33,976 nucleotides of DNA, taken from NCBI GenBank assembly GCA_947476065.1, contig CANJPG010000033.1:1-33976 (forward strand). The letters are read 5' to 3'. The notes below the pieces were generated by a model that saw only the letters and a program-made list of their open reading frames with translations, made no database searches and had not been told where the DNA came from. A program made the position numbers and the translations under genes. The DNA comes from Fidelibacterota bacterium (GTDB lineage Bacteria; Pseudomonadota; Alphaproteobacteria; Rhodospirillales; Rhodospirillaceae). This document shows, one piece after another, positions 27,843 through 33,976 of this stretch; the first letter of the stretch is position 1, and each line of letters starts with the position of its first letter.

Positions 27843-27934
27843 ACGGAAAGTGTCCGCCTTTAGGGCCGCCGCCGGAAGTGTCTTTCATGTTTCGCTTTCC
27901 GGTTTACTGGGGCCGAACCGTGCATTATCCTCGT

Positions 27935-27963
27935 ATTATGTCTAGACAAAAAGAAACTGGCAG
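27935..27963 (-). promoter_or_regulatory. fdsG promoter with perfect GTCTAGAC operator
   Basis: On the minus strand CTGCCA (27963-27958), a 17-base spacer and CATAAT (27940-27935) form a sigma-70-like promoter. The spacer ends in the perfectly symmetric GTCTAGAC (27940-27947), which fits the HutC-class core GTmTAkAC. The string TAGACATAATA is identical to the hutF side of the hut operator. It lies about 95 bases upstream of the fdsG ATG. Confidence 0.68.
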
Positions 27964-28028
27964 TCTTGCGGGCAGGGGCGTGCATCGCGCGCGGTTTGCC
28001 CGGGTACCGCATTGTAACCCCGATGTTT

Positions 28029-28057
28029 CTTAGATTTTCTAAAGCGGAACACAGTTC
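28029..28057. promoter_or_regulatory. Regulatory palindromes upstream of exported operon 2
   Basis: CTTAG-ATTTT-CTAAA (28029-28043) repeats the palindrome at 13992 with one mismatch, and is followed three bases later by GAAC-ACA-GTTC (28047-28057). Both elements have the same spacing as upstream of operon 1. The site is about 90 bases before the GTG start at 28133. Confidence 0.55.
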
Positions 28058-28132
28058 AGTTTGCCCCAACGATTGCGATACCTATCTGTTGACATACAAT
28101 AAGCGCGGCACCCGCGCGCAAGAGGAAGACCC

Positions 28133-29800
28133 GTGCCCTTATTGAATAGAAAGCGCCTTTGCCTCGCCCTCGGATTCACGGCTGCCATCGCTTTGGCCGC
28201 CTGCTCCGGGCCGACGAGCGAAGCCGCCAAGTCAAGCGCGATGGCCATCAAAGAGCCCGACGGCGGCACGCCCAAGCGCCTGCGCCTACTCACCGCCGAT
28301 CAGTATCTCAACACGCTCGCCTATGTTTTCGGCCCCGACGTCAGCCCCGAGACGCGTTTCGCACCGATGACCCGCACCGGCGGTCTGCTCAGCGTCGGTA
28401 CCTCGCTCGGCGGCGTCACCGATGCGCAGATGGAGCAGTATCAAAAGACCGCCTCGGCTGTGGCTACCCAAGTCACCAATGCCGGTAATCGCGGCACTTT
28501 GGTGCCGTGCACGCCCGCCGATGCCAAAGCCGCCGATCCGGCCTGTGCCGCCACCTTCATTGCCGGCGTTGGCCGTTTGCTCTATCGCCAGCCGCTCACC
28601 GCCGCACGCTCCAAGGAGTTCGTCGACGAAGCCGGTGAGGCCGCCGTCCGCCTCAAGGATTTCTACGCTGGTCTCGGTGTCGCCCTCGAAGGCATGCTGC
28701 TCAGCCCCAAAGTCCTCCTGGTCACCGAGACCTCCGAGCCCGATCCTAAGAACCCGGGCCGCGAACGTCTGGACGCCTATTCCTATGCAACGCGCCTCAG
28801 CCTGTTCCTGTGGAACGCCGCCCCCGACGACGCGCTGCTGAAGGCCGCCGAAAGCGGCGAGCTGAACACCGACCAGGGCCGCGCCAAGGTCGTCGAGCGT
28901 ATGTTGACCAGCCCCCGCCTCGAAGCCGGCATGCGCGCCTTCTTCGATGACATGTTCGCCTTCGACGACTTCAACAACCTCGCCAAAGACAATTCGATCT
29001 ATCCGGTGTTCACTGGCGTCACCGCGGCGGATGCGCGCGAACAAACTCTGCGCACCGTCATCGACCAGCTGATCACCAAGAAGAAAGACTACCGCGATCT
29101 GTTCACGACGCGCGAAACCTTCATCTCGCCGTCGCTGGCGGCGCTCTACCGCTTGCCGGCGTCGCCGGGCTGGACGCCCTATGAGTTCCCCGCCGATAGC
29201 CCACGCGTTGGTTTGCTGACCCAAGTCAGCTTCCTCTCTGTCCACTCGCATCCGGGCCGCAGCTCGGCCACGCTGCGCGGCAAGGCTTTACGTGAAATAC
29301 TGCTTTGCCAAACCGTGCCGCGTCCGCCGGCCAATGTCGATTTCTCCGCCGTCGAAAACCCGCCGCCGAATTTGAAGACCGCCCGCCAGCGCGTCGGCGC
29401 GCACCTCTCGACACCGGTTTGCGCTGGCTGCCACAAAATCACCGATCCGATGGGTCTCGCGCTCGAGAACTTCGATGGGGCAGGGCAGTACCGCGACCAG
29501 GACAACGGCGCACCCATCGACATCACCGGTGTCCTGGATGGCAAGGAGTTCTCCACCGTCGCCCAGCTGGGTACGGTGCTGCACGATCATCCGCAGTTGC
29601 CCTCGTGCCTGGTGAAGCGCGTTTTCAGCTACGGCACCGGCTCGCTGACCACGGCCAAGGACAAAGACATTCTCGCCTATCTCGACGCGCGCTTTGCCGC
29701 GAACGGCTACAGACTGCCCGATCTGCTGCGCACCATCGCGCTCAGCCGGGCCTTTTCCGAAGTTGCTCCGCCGCCCGTGAAGACGGCCGCGGCGAATTAA
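28133..29800 (+). CDS. DUF1592/DUF1588/DUF1585 lipoprotein with CxxCH (copy 2)
   Basis: This 555-residue paralogue of the protein at 15257 aligns along its whole length, for example in DFYAGLGVALEGMLLSPK, SLFLWNAAPDDALL, MLTSPRLEAGMRAFF, KDYRDLFTTRETFISPSLAALYRLP, TLRGKALREILLCQTVPRPP and VCAGCHKITDPMGLALENFDGAGQYR. C430-x-x-C433-H434 is the haem-like motif. Unlike copy 1 it has a lipobox, L-A-A-C24, so it should be a lipoprotein anchored by residue 24. The start is GTG, with AGAGGA six bases ahead. It begins exported operon 2, divergent from the formate dehydrogenase operon. Confidence 0.92.
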   Translation: MPLLNRKRLCLALGFTAAIALAACSGPTSEAAKSSAMAIKEPDGGTPKRLRLLTADQYLNTLAYVFGPDVSPETRFAPMTRTGGLLSVGTSLGGVTDAQMEQYQKTASAVATQVTNAGNRGTLVPCTPADAKAADPACAATFIAGVGRLLYRQPLTAARSKEFVDEAGEAAVRLKDFYAGLGVALEGMLLSPKVLLVTETSEPDPKNPGRERLDAYSYATRLSLFLWNAAPDDALLKAAESGELNTDQGRAKVVERMLTSPRLEAGMRAFFDDMFAFDDFNNLAKDNSIYPVFTGVTAADAREQTLRTVIDQLITKKKDYRDLFTTRETFISPSLAALYRLPASPGWTPYEFPADSPRVGLLTQVSFLSVHSHPGRSSATLRGKALREILLCQTVPRPPANVDFSAVENPPPNLKTARQRVGAHLSTPVCAGCHKITDPMGLALENFDGAGQYRDQDNGAPIDITGVLDGKEFSTVAQLGTVLHDHPQLPSCLVKRVFSYGTGSLTTAKDKDILAYLDARFAANGYRLPDLLRTIALSRAFSEVAPPPVKTAAAN

Positions 29801-29817
29801 TGATGGAGGTTGTTTAG

Positions 29818-31155
29818 ATGACCCAAATGAATCGTCGCCGCGTCCTGCGCGGTATGTTGGGCGGAGGCGCCGTCTCGGTCGGCCTGCCGCTACTGAACTG
29901 CTTCCTCAACACCAACGGCACCGCGCTGGCCGACGGCGCCAAGATGCCCGTGCGCTTCGGCACCTGGTTCTGGGGCCTCAGCATGACCAAGGACATCTTT
30001 GTGCCCAAGACCTTTGGTGCGGGGTACGAACTGCCCGAGGAAATCATCTCGCTGAAGTCGGTGCAGAAGCACATCAACCTGTTCACGAATCTCACCGCCT
30101 TCCGCGACAACGCCGAGCCCATGTGCCACTACACCGGCTGGGTCATCGGCCGGTCCGGCAGCGCGCCCATGAGTGCGAACGACAAGCCCGGCGAAACCCT
30201 CGATGTGACAGTCTCCAACCAGATCGGCCGCACCACGCGCTTCAAGAGTCTCACCGCCACGGCCACCGGGGACTTGCGCTCGACCGTCAGCTACGAGAAC
30301 GCCAACTCGCCCAGCACGCCTGAAGTCTCGCCTATCGCTTTCTACCAGCGTCTCTTCGGCGCCGACTTTCAGGACCCCAACGCGCCGACCTTCACACCGA
30401 GCCCGCGCGTCATGGCGCGCAAGAGCGTGCTGTCGGGCGTCATGGGTGAAATCAAGGACCTCGAAACCAAAGTGGGCGCCGAAGACAAAGCCCGCCTCGA
30501 CCAGTACTTTACCGGCCTGCGCGGCCTCGAGCGCCAATTCGACCAGATGCTGGTGCGCCCCGAGCCAATCGCGGCCTGCGTTGTGCCGAACGCGCTTGGT
30601 AAGGAACCGCCCCGCGGCGGCGAAGCCATGCTGATCGCCGCGCGCCACAAGATGATGACCGAGCTCATGGTAATGGCGGTCGCCTGCGACCAAACCCGCG
30701 TGTTCAATATGAACTATTCCAACGCCTCGTCGAACACGACCAAAGAGGGCTACGAAAAGCCCCACCACACCACCACTCATGAAGAACACGTCGACGAGAA
30801 GCTGGGTTATCAACCTAATTGCTCCTGGTTCACGCGCCGTGCGATGGAATCCTGGGCCTACTTTGTCGAAGCCTTCACCAAGATCCCAGAAGGCGACGGC
30901 TCGCTGCTCGACAACGTGCTCATCTACGCCAATACCGATCACGGCTACGCGCGCACGCATTCCTATGACGGCATGCCGGCCTTCACCGCTGGCTGCGCCG
31001 GCGGCCGCGTCAAGACGGGCCTGCATGTCAATGGCGCCGCCACCGCCGGCACCCGCGTCGGCTACACCGCCATGCGCGTCATGGGGGTGGACATTCCGTC
31101 CTGGGGCACCAAGAGCAACAACACGTCGAAAGAGTTCGGCGAGATCCTCGTTTAA
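29818..31155 (+). CDS. DUF1552 Tat-exported protein (copy 2)
   Basis: A 445-residue DUF1552 protein paralogous to that at 16967. The twin-arginine signal NRRRVLRGMLGGGAVSVGLPLLNCFLNTNGTALA keeps the same cleavage region and the conserved Cys. Shared blocks are PVRFGTWFWGLSM, ARKSVLSGVMGEIKDLE, ACDQTRVFNMNY, HTTTHEEHVDEKLGYQ and NTDHGYARTHS, and both end in a SWGT-K-S motif. GGAGG lies eight bases before the ATG. It follows DUF1592 by 17 bases, repeating the pairing of operon 1. Confidence 0.92.
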   Translation: MTQMNRRRVLRGMLGGGAVSVGLPLLNCFLNTNGTALADGAKMPVRFGTWFWGLSMTKDIFVPKTFGAGYELPEEIISLKSVQKHINLFTNLTAFRDNAEPMCHYTGWVIGRSGSAPMSANDKPGETLDVTVSNQIGRTTRFKSLTATATGDLRSTVSYENANSPSTPEVSPIAFYQRLFGADFQDPNAPTFTPSPRVMARKSVLSGVMGEIKDLETKVGAEDKARLDQYFTGLRGLERQFDQMLVRPEPIAACVVPNALGKEPPRGGEAMLIAARHKMMTELMVMAVACDQTRVFNMNYSNASSNTTKEGYEKPHHTTTHEEHVDEKLGYQPNCSWFTRRAMESWAYFVEAFTKIPEGDGSLLDNVLIYANTDHGYARTHSYDGMPAFTAGCAGGRVKTGLHVNGAATAGTRVGYTAMRVMGVDIPSWGTKSNNTSKEFGEILV

Positions 31156-31171
31156 GCAAAGGCGACCCGAC

Positions 31172-32530
31172 ATGCGGCTCATGCGCGCGAATATTCTAGC
31201 GATAACGGCGCTGATCGCCTTCGGTCCCGTTGCCATGGCTGCCGATTCCAAGAAAACCGCCGCGATGGTCGAGGATTACGAACACGTTCCCCTGCCGCCA
31301 GGTTTTCAGGTCATTCACAGTGAGCTGGAAGGTCCGGTCTTCGCCGATGCCGCCGGCCACACGCTGTACAATTGGCCCAGCAAGGGTCTGCGTAACGGTG
31401 ATGCCGGCGAGCAGAAGGGCAAACCCGGCTGCGACAACGTCAAGCAGACCGAGACCTCCGGCCTTATGAGCCCCTATCCGCCCGGCCTGATCCTGCCGGA
31501 AGTGGAAACGCGCCCCACCTGCACGCAAGTCTGGCCGCCCGTCCTTGCGTCTGCTGACGCAAAGCCCGTCGGCAAGTGGACCGTGGTGACGCGCAACGAC
31601 GGCAGCAAGCAGTGGGCCTTCGACGGCTATCCGCTCTATACCTCCATCCTCGATACCATGCCGGGCCAGACCAACGGCGGCACCCATCGCCGCACGCGCG
31701 GTGACGCGCCGGCCTATCGCAAACCCGTTAGCCCGCCGCCGAACCTGCCGCCCCAGTTCCGGGTCGAGCGGCAAATGACGGGACGTTTGCTCACCACCGG
31801 CGGCTTCTCGGTCTATGCCTCCGACAAGGACGGCCCCAACAAATCCAATTGCGATGCCGCCTGCCTGCGCCAATGGAAGCCGGTGCTAGCGCCCGCCTAC
31901 GCGAAAGCCCAAGGCGAGCTTTCGATCTTCGAACGCTCGCCCGGCGTCAACCAGTGGGCCTTCCGCAAGAAGCCCCTCTACACCCATCTCGACGAGGAAA
32001 AGCCCGCCAGCTTCGAAGGCAGCGACGAGCCCGGCTGGCACAACGTCTTCACGACAATGGCGCCCAAAGCGCCGGCTGACTTCATCGTGCAGGCCTCCCG
32101 CGGCGGCGAAGTGCTCGCCGACAAGAAGGGCAACACGGTATACATCTACATGTGCGGCGACGACGCCATCGACCAGCTGTCCTGCGATCATCCCGACACG
32201 CCTCAGGCCTACCGCTTCGCCATGTGCGGCGGCGGTGATCCCAAGCGCTGTCTGGAAACTTTCCCCTACGTCATCGCCGACAAGAATGCCAAAAGCGGCT
32301 CCATGGCCTGGAGCGTCGTGGCCATCGAACCCTTGACTGGCAAGAAGGCCGCGCCCGACTCAACGACCGCCCTCCATGTCTGGGCCTTCCGCGACCGCCC
32401 CGTCTACACCTTTGCCCGGGATAAATTCCCCGGCGACATCGGCGCCGACGGCTGGGGCGAGTTCAACGCCTGGCGCAACGGCTACAAGGCTTTCTGGCTC
32501 CGCGACGACTTCCGCAATAACGCCGGTTAA
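31172..32530 (+). CDS. Exported PF03640-type repeat protein (YxFxxD motif), copy 2
   Basis: The 452-residue protein has a Sec signal (MRLMRANILAITALIAFGPVAMAAD) and PF03640-like repeats. Repeat 1 (HTLYNWPSKG ... CTQVWPPVL ... GSKQWAFDGYPLYTSILD) carries an insertion with an extra Cys; repeat 2 is FSVYASDKDGPNKSNCDAACLRQWKPVLAP ... NQWAFRKKPLYTHLDEEKP; repeat 3 is more divergent, with four Cys and HVWAFRDRPVYTFARDKFPGDIG. It is related to the gene at 18309 in repeat type and position. The long frame opens at 30779 inside DUF1552, but ATG at 31172, after AAGGCGA, starts the signal peptide. Confidence 0.87.
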   Translation: MRLMRANILAITALIAFGPVAMAADSKKTAAMVEDYEHVPLPPGFQVIHSELEGPVFADAAGHTLYNWPSKGLRNGDAGEQKGKPGCDNVKQTETSGLMSPYPPGLILPEVETRPTCTQVWPPVLASADAKPVGKWTVVTRNDGSKQWAFDGYPLYTSILDTMPGQTNGGTHRRTRGDAPAYRKPVSPPPNLPPQFRVERQMTGRLLTTGGFSVYASDKDGPNKSNCDAACLRQWKPVLAPAYAKAQGELSIFERSPGVNQWAFRKKPLYTHLDEEKPASFEGSDEPGWHNVFTTMAPKAPADFIVQASRGGEVLADKKGNTVYIYMCGDDAIDQLSCDHPDTPQAYRFAMCGGGDPKRCLETFPYVIADKNAKSGSMAWSVVAIEPLTGKKAAPDSTTALHVWAFRDRPVYTFARDKFPGDIGADGWGEFNAWRNGYKAFWLRDDFRNNAG

Positions 32531-32541
32531 GGATTTTGGTG

Positions 32542-33633
32542 ATGAAAAAATATCTCGCACCCGCCGTCGCACTTGCCGCAACTCTGGCCGCCGGTTCCTC
32601 CAGCGCCATCGAAGGACCCGCAGCCGCGCTGCAGAACCGCACCATCGCCTACGTGCTCTCCAGCGAGTACTACGCGCTGTATCAAACCAAGGACGCCAAG
32701 GCCGAATGCCCGACCGGCTTCAATGACGGCCCCCGTGAGCAATTCAAGATGCTATTCCCCGACGACGGCACCAAGCGCACCGTGGTCGATACCCAGCTGG
32801 CCCGCGAAGCCGAAGTCTGGTTCCCGACGCTGAAGCCGGAAGCATTCCCGTTCAAGGAGGCCCAGAGCAAGATCGCGCCCGGCGCTAATTTAGATGGTAA
32901 AGTCGGCCCCAACGATTTCACCAGCCCGACCGGCGAGCCCGGCATCGACAACCAGCTCTACCGCGCCATCGGCTGCATCTACAATTACCGCGACGGCGGC
33001 GAGCTCTGGATCATCACCACCAAATGGCGCCAGCAGCACAACTTCAACCGCACCATCATCGAACTCACCGATGTCGACAGCCTCGTCAACGACGACGACG
33101 TCACCGTCACCACCTACCGCGGCCTCGACAAGCTGATGGCCGGCGCGACCGGCGCCGAGTTTCTGCCGGGCGGCTCGCAGCGCGTCGATACGCGCTGGGG
33201 TAAGGAGTTCATCTACAAGTTCCACGGCAAGATCGTGAACGGCGAGCTGATCACCGAGCAGGGCGAACTGGTGCTGCCGGAAATGGCCGCCTTCGAAGAT
33301 CCGTCGGTGCTGCCGTACCGTAGCGCCATGTTCAAATTGAAGCTCACGCCCGAAAAGGCCGAAGGCGTCATTGCCGGTTACTTCGATATCGAAGGCTGGT
33401 ATCGCCAGCTCAATCAGGGATGGGCGACCCATCACCAAAGCTACGGCCAGGAATCGGCGCCGTCGCTCTATCGCGCGCTGTACCGCCTGGCCGATGCGTT
33501 CCCCGATAAAACCGGCAAAAACACCGCCATTTCCGGCGCGCTGGATGTGAAGTTCACGCAAGTCTTTGTCCAGCACCCGCCCCAGGAAACCTCCGAAGCC
33601 CCGGCCAAGAAGCTGATACAAGTCGCGCACTAG
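32542..33633 (+). CDS. Exported protein of unknown function (family X, copy 2)
   Basis: The 363-residue protein is a distant paralogue of that at 14112. It has a Sec signal (MKKYLAPAVALAATLAAGSSSA) and shares ECPTGFN, NLDGKVGxxDFxxP (residue 116), GIDNQLYRAIGC, and a C-terminal GVIAGYFDIEGWY ... FPDKTGKNTAISGALD. The two conserved Cys are kept. ATG at 32542 has AAGGA eight bases ahead; this ribosome site overlaps the stop of the preceding gene. In operon 1 family X is first; here it is last, before the terminator at 33654. Confidence 0.85.
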   Translation: MKKYLAPAVALAATLAAGSSSAIEGPAAALQNRTIAYVLSSEYYALYQTKDAKAECPTGFNDGPREQFKMLFPDDGTKRTVVDTQLAREAEVWFPTLKPEAFPFKEAQSKIAPGANLDGKVGPNDFTSPTGEPGIDNQLYRAIGCIYNYRDGGELWIITTKWRQQHNFNRTIIELTDVDSLVNDDDVTVTTYRGLDKLMAGATGAEFLPGGSQRVDTRWGKEFIYKFHGKIVNGELITEQGELVLPEMAAFEDPSVLPYRSAMFKLKLTPEKAEGVIAGYFDIEGWYRQLNQGWATHHQSYGQESAPSLYRALYRLADAFPDKTGKNTAISGALDVKFTQVFVQHPPQETSEAPAKKLIQVAH

Positions 33634-33653
33634 GCGCAGGAATTTCAGTTATA

Positions 33654-33685
33654 GGGGCGGGCCAGCAGCCCGCCCCACTTTATTT
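33654..33685 (+). terminator. Rho-independent terminator after exported operon 2
   Basis: A nine-base perfect stem, GGGGCGGGC (33654-33662) with GCCCGCCCC (33668-33676) and loop CAGCA, is followed by ACTTTATTT. It begins about 20 bases after the family X stop and separates the following gene. Confidence 0.85.
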
Positions 33686-33710
33686 CGCGGACGCGCTCAG
33701 CGTACACTCG

Positions 33711-33726
33711 CCCTCCAATTAGAGGG
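33711..33726 (+). promoter_or_regulatory. Small hairpin covering the ribosome binding site of the last gene
   Basis: CCCTC (33711-33715) can pair with GAGGG (33722-33726) across the loop CAATTA. GAGGG is the ribosome binding site, seven bases before the ATG. The stem is short, so any translational control is speculative. Confidence 0.3.
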
Positions 33727-33733
33727 AAAAACC

Positions 33734-33976
33734 ATGGGCTTTGGTAAAACGTCTGTACTTCTATCCGCGGCGGCGCTCCTTTTTGCGGCCACGAGTTCCG
33801 CACAGAACGCGCCGTCGGTGAGCAATCCGCTGGCCGGCCAGCCGCAGTCGCCTGCGGCTATGAAACTCGCGCCCATCGCCGGCTCGCCGATCCCCACCGC
33901 TGCCGACAAGCTGCCCGTCGCCAAACTCAAAGTGCCGCCCGGCTTCAAGGTCGAGCTGTTTGCGGCCGGTGTCGCC
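33734..33976 (+). CDS. Secreted sorbosone-dehydrogenase-like protein, partial
   Basis: Only the first 81 codons are present; the gene runs off the right edge. A Sec signal peptide (MGFGKTSVLLSAAALLFAATSSA) is followed by a Pro/Ala-rich linker and LKVPPGFKVELFAAGVA, the usual opening of L-sorbosone-dehydrogenase-like or PQQ-dependent sugar-dehydrogenase beta-propellers. Those enzymes act in the periplasm on sugars or alcohols, but the family is broad. The preceding terminator suggests a separate transcript, although it continues the theme of exported proteins. Confidence 0.7.
   Translation, partial: MGFGKTSVLLSAAALLFAATSSAQNAPSVSNPLAGQPQSPAAMKLAPIAGSPIPTAADKLPVAKLKVPPGFKVELFAAGVA

Noticed and set aside
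29800-29817. Five-codon mini frame (MMEVV) between DUF1592 and DUF1552 copy 2
   Set aside because: It arises from the ribosome-site region of the next gene, and nothing supports a regulatory role.
1-33976. CRISPR arrays, tRNA or rRNA genes, insertion sequences, integrases
   Set aside because: None seen: no regularly spaced repeats, no tRNA-like sequence, no transposase or recombinase motifs. The DUF module duplication shows no flanking mobile element.

Overview
The window is GC-rich, tightly packed DNA from a Gram-negative bacterium. It carries a TonB-dependent outer-membrane receptor, twin-arginine and Sec signal peptides, a lipoprotein and an Fds-type NAD-dependent formate dehydrogenase. 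The five-step HutF/HutG version of histidine degradation and the receptor style fit an alphaproteobacterium best. That placement is an inference; nothing here fixes a genus.

Layout. Minus strand, 1-2866: an amino-acid ABC permease (cut by the left edge), its periplasmic binding protein, and hutF. Plus strand, 3026-8881: hutI-hutH-hutG-hutU-hutD, one tightly coupled operon diverging from hutF. 9017-10325: a Rieske oxygenase and a 2Fe-2S ferredoxin. 10993-13890: a TonB-dependent receptor with a long leader and a strong terminator. 14112-21395: a six-gene operon of exported proteins (an unrecognised family here called X, DUF1592, DUF1552, a PF03640-type repeat protein, a Tat-exported VOC protein and an NHL/six-bladed propeller). 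Minus strand, 21379-27842: fdsG-fdsB-fdsA-fdhD-fdsD-mobA, a soluble NAD-linked molybdenum formate dehydrogenase with its own cofactor genes. 28133-33633: a second exported operon (DUF1592, DUF1552, PF03640-type, X) ending in a terminator. 33734 to the right edge: the start of a secreted sorbosone-dehydrogenase-like protein.

How the parts fit. Histidine is imported and converted by HutH, HutU, HutI, HutF and HutG to glutamate, ammonia (twice) and formate. Formate dehydrogenase can oxidise that formate to CO2 with NADH. The sequence supports this link: a HutC-class GntR operator core (GTCTATAC-like) lies in front of hutF/hutI, the binding-protein gene, the TonB receptor (two copies) and fdsG. 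No regulator gene is in the window. A second, different palindrome (TTTAG-N5-CTAAA) lies in front of the Rieske gene and both exported operons, which points to a second regulon interleaved with the first.

The most novel item is the duplicated X/DUF1592/DUF1552/PF03640 module. Four families occur twice, with X moved from first to last position; every member has an export signal and each DUF1592 protein has a CxxCH motif. Both copies share the upstream palindrome. Its function is unknown; a periplasmic or surface redox or substrate-processing system is a guess from context.
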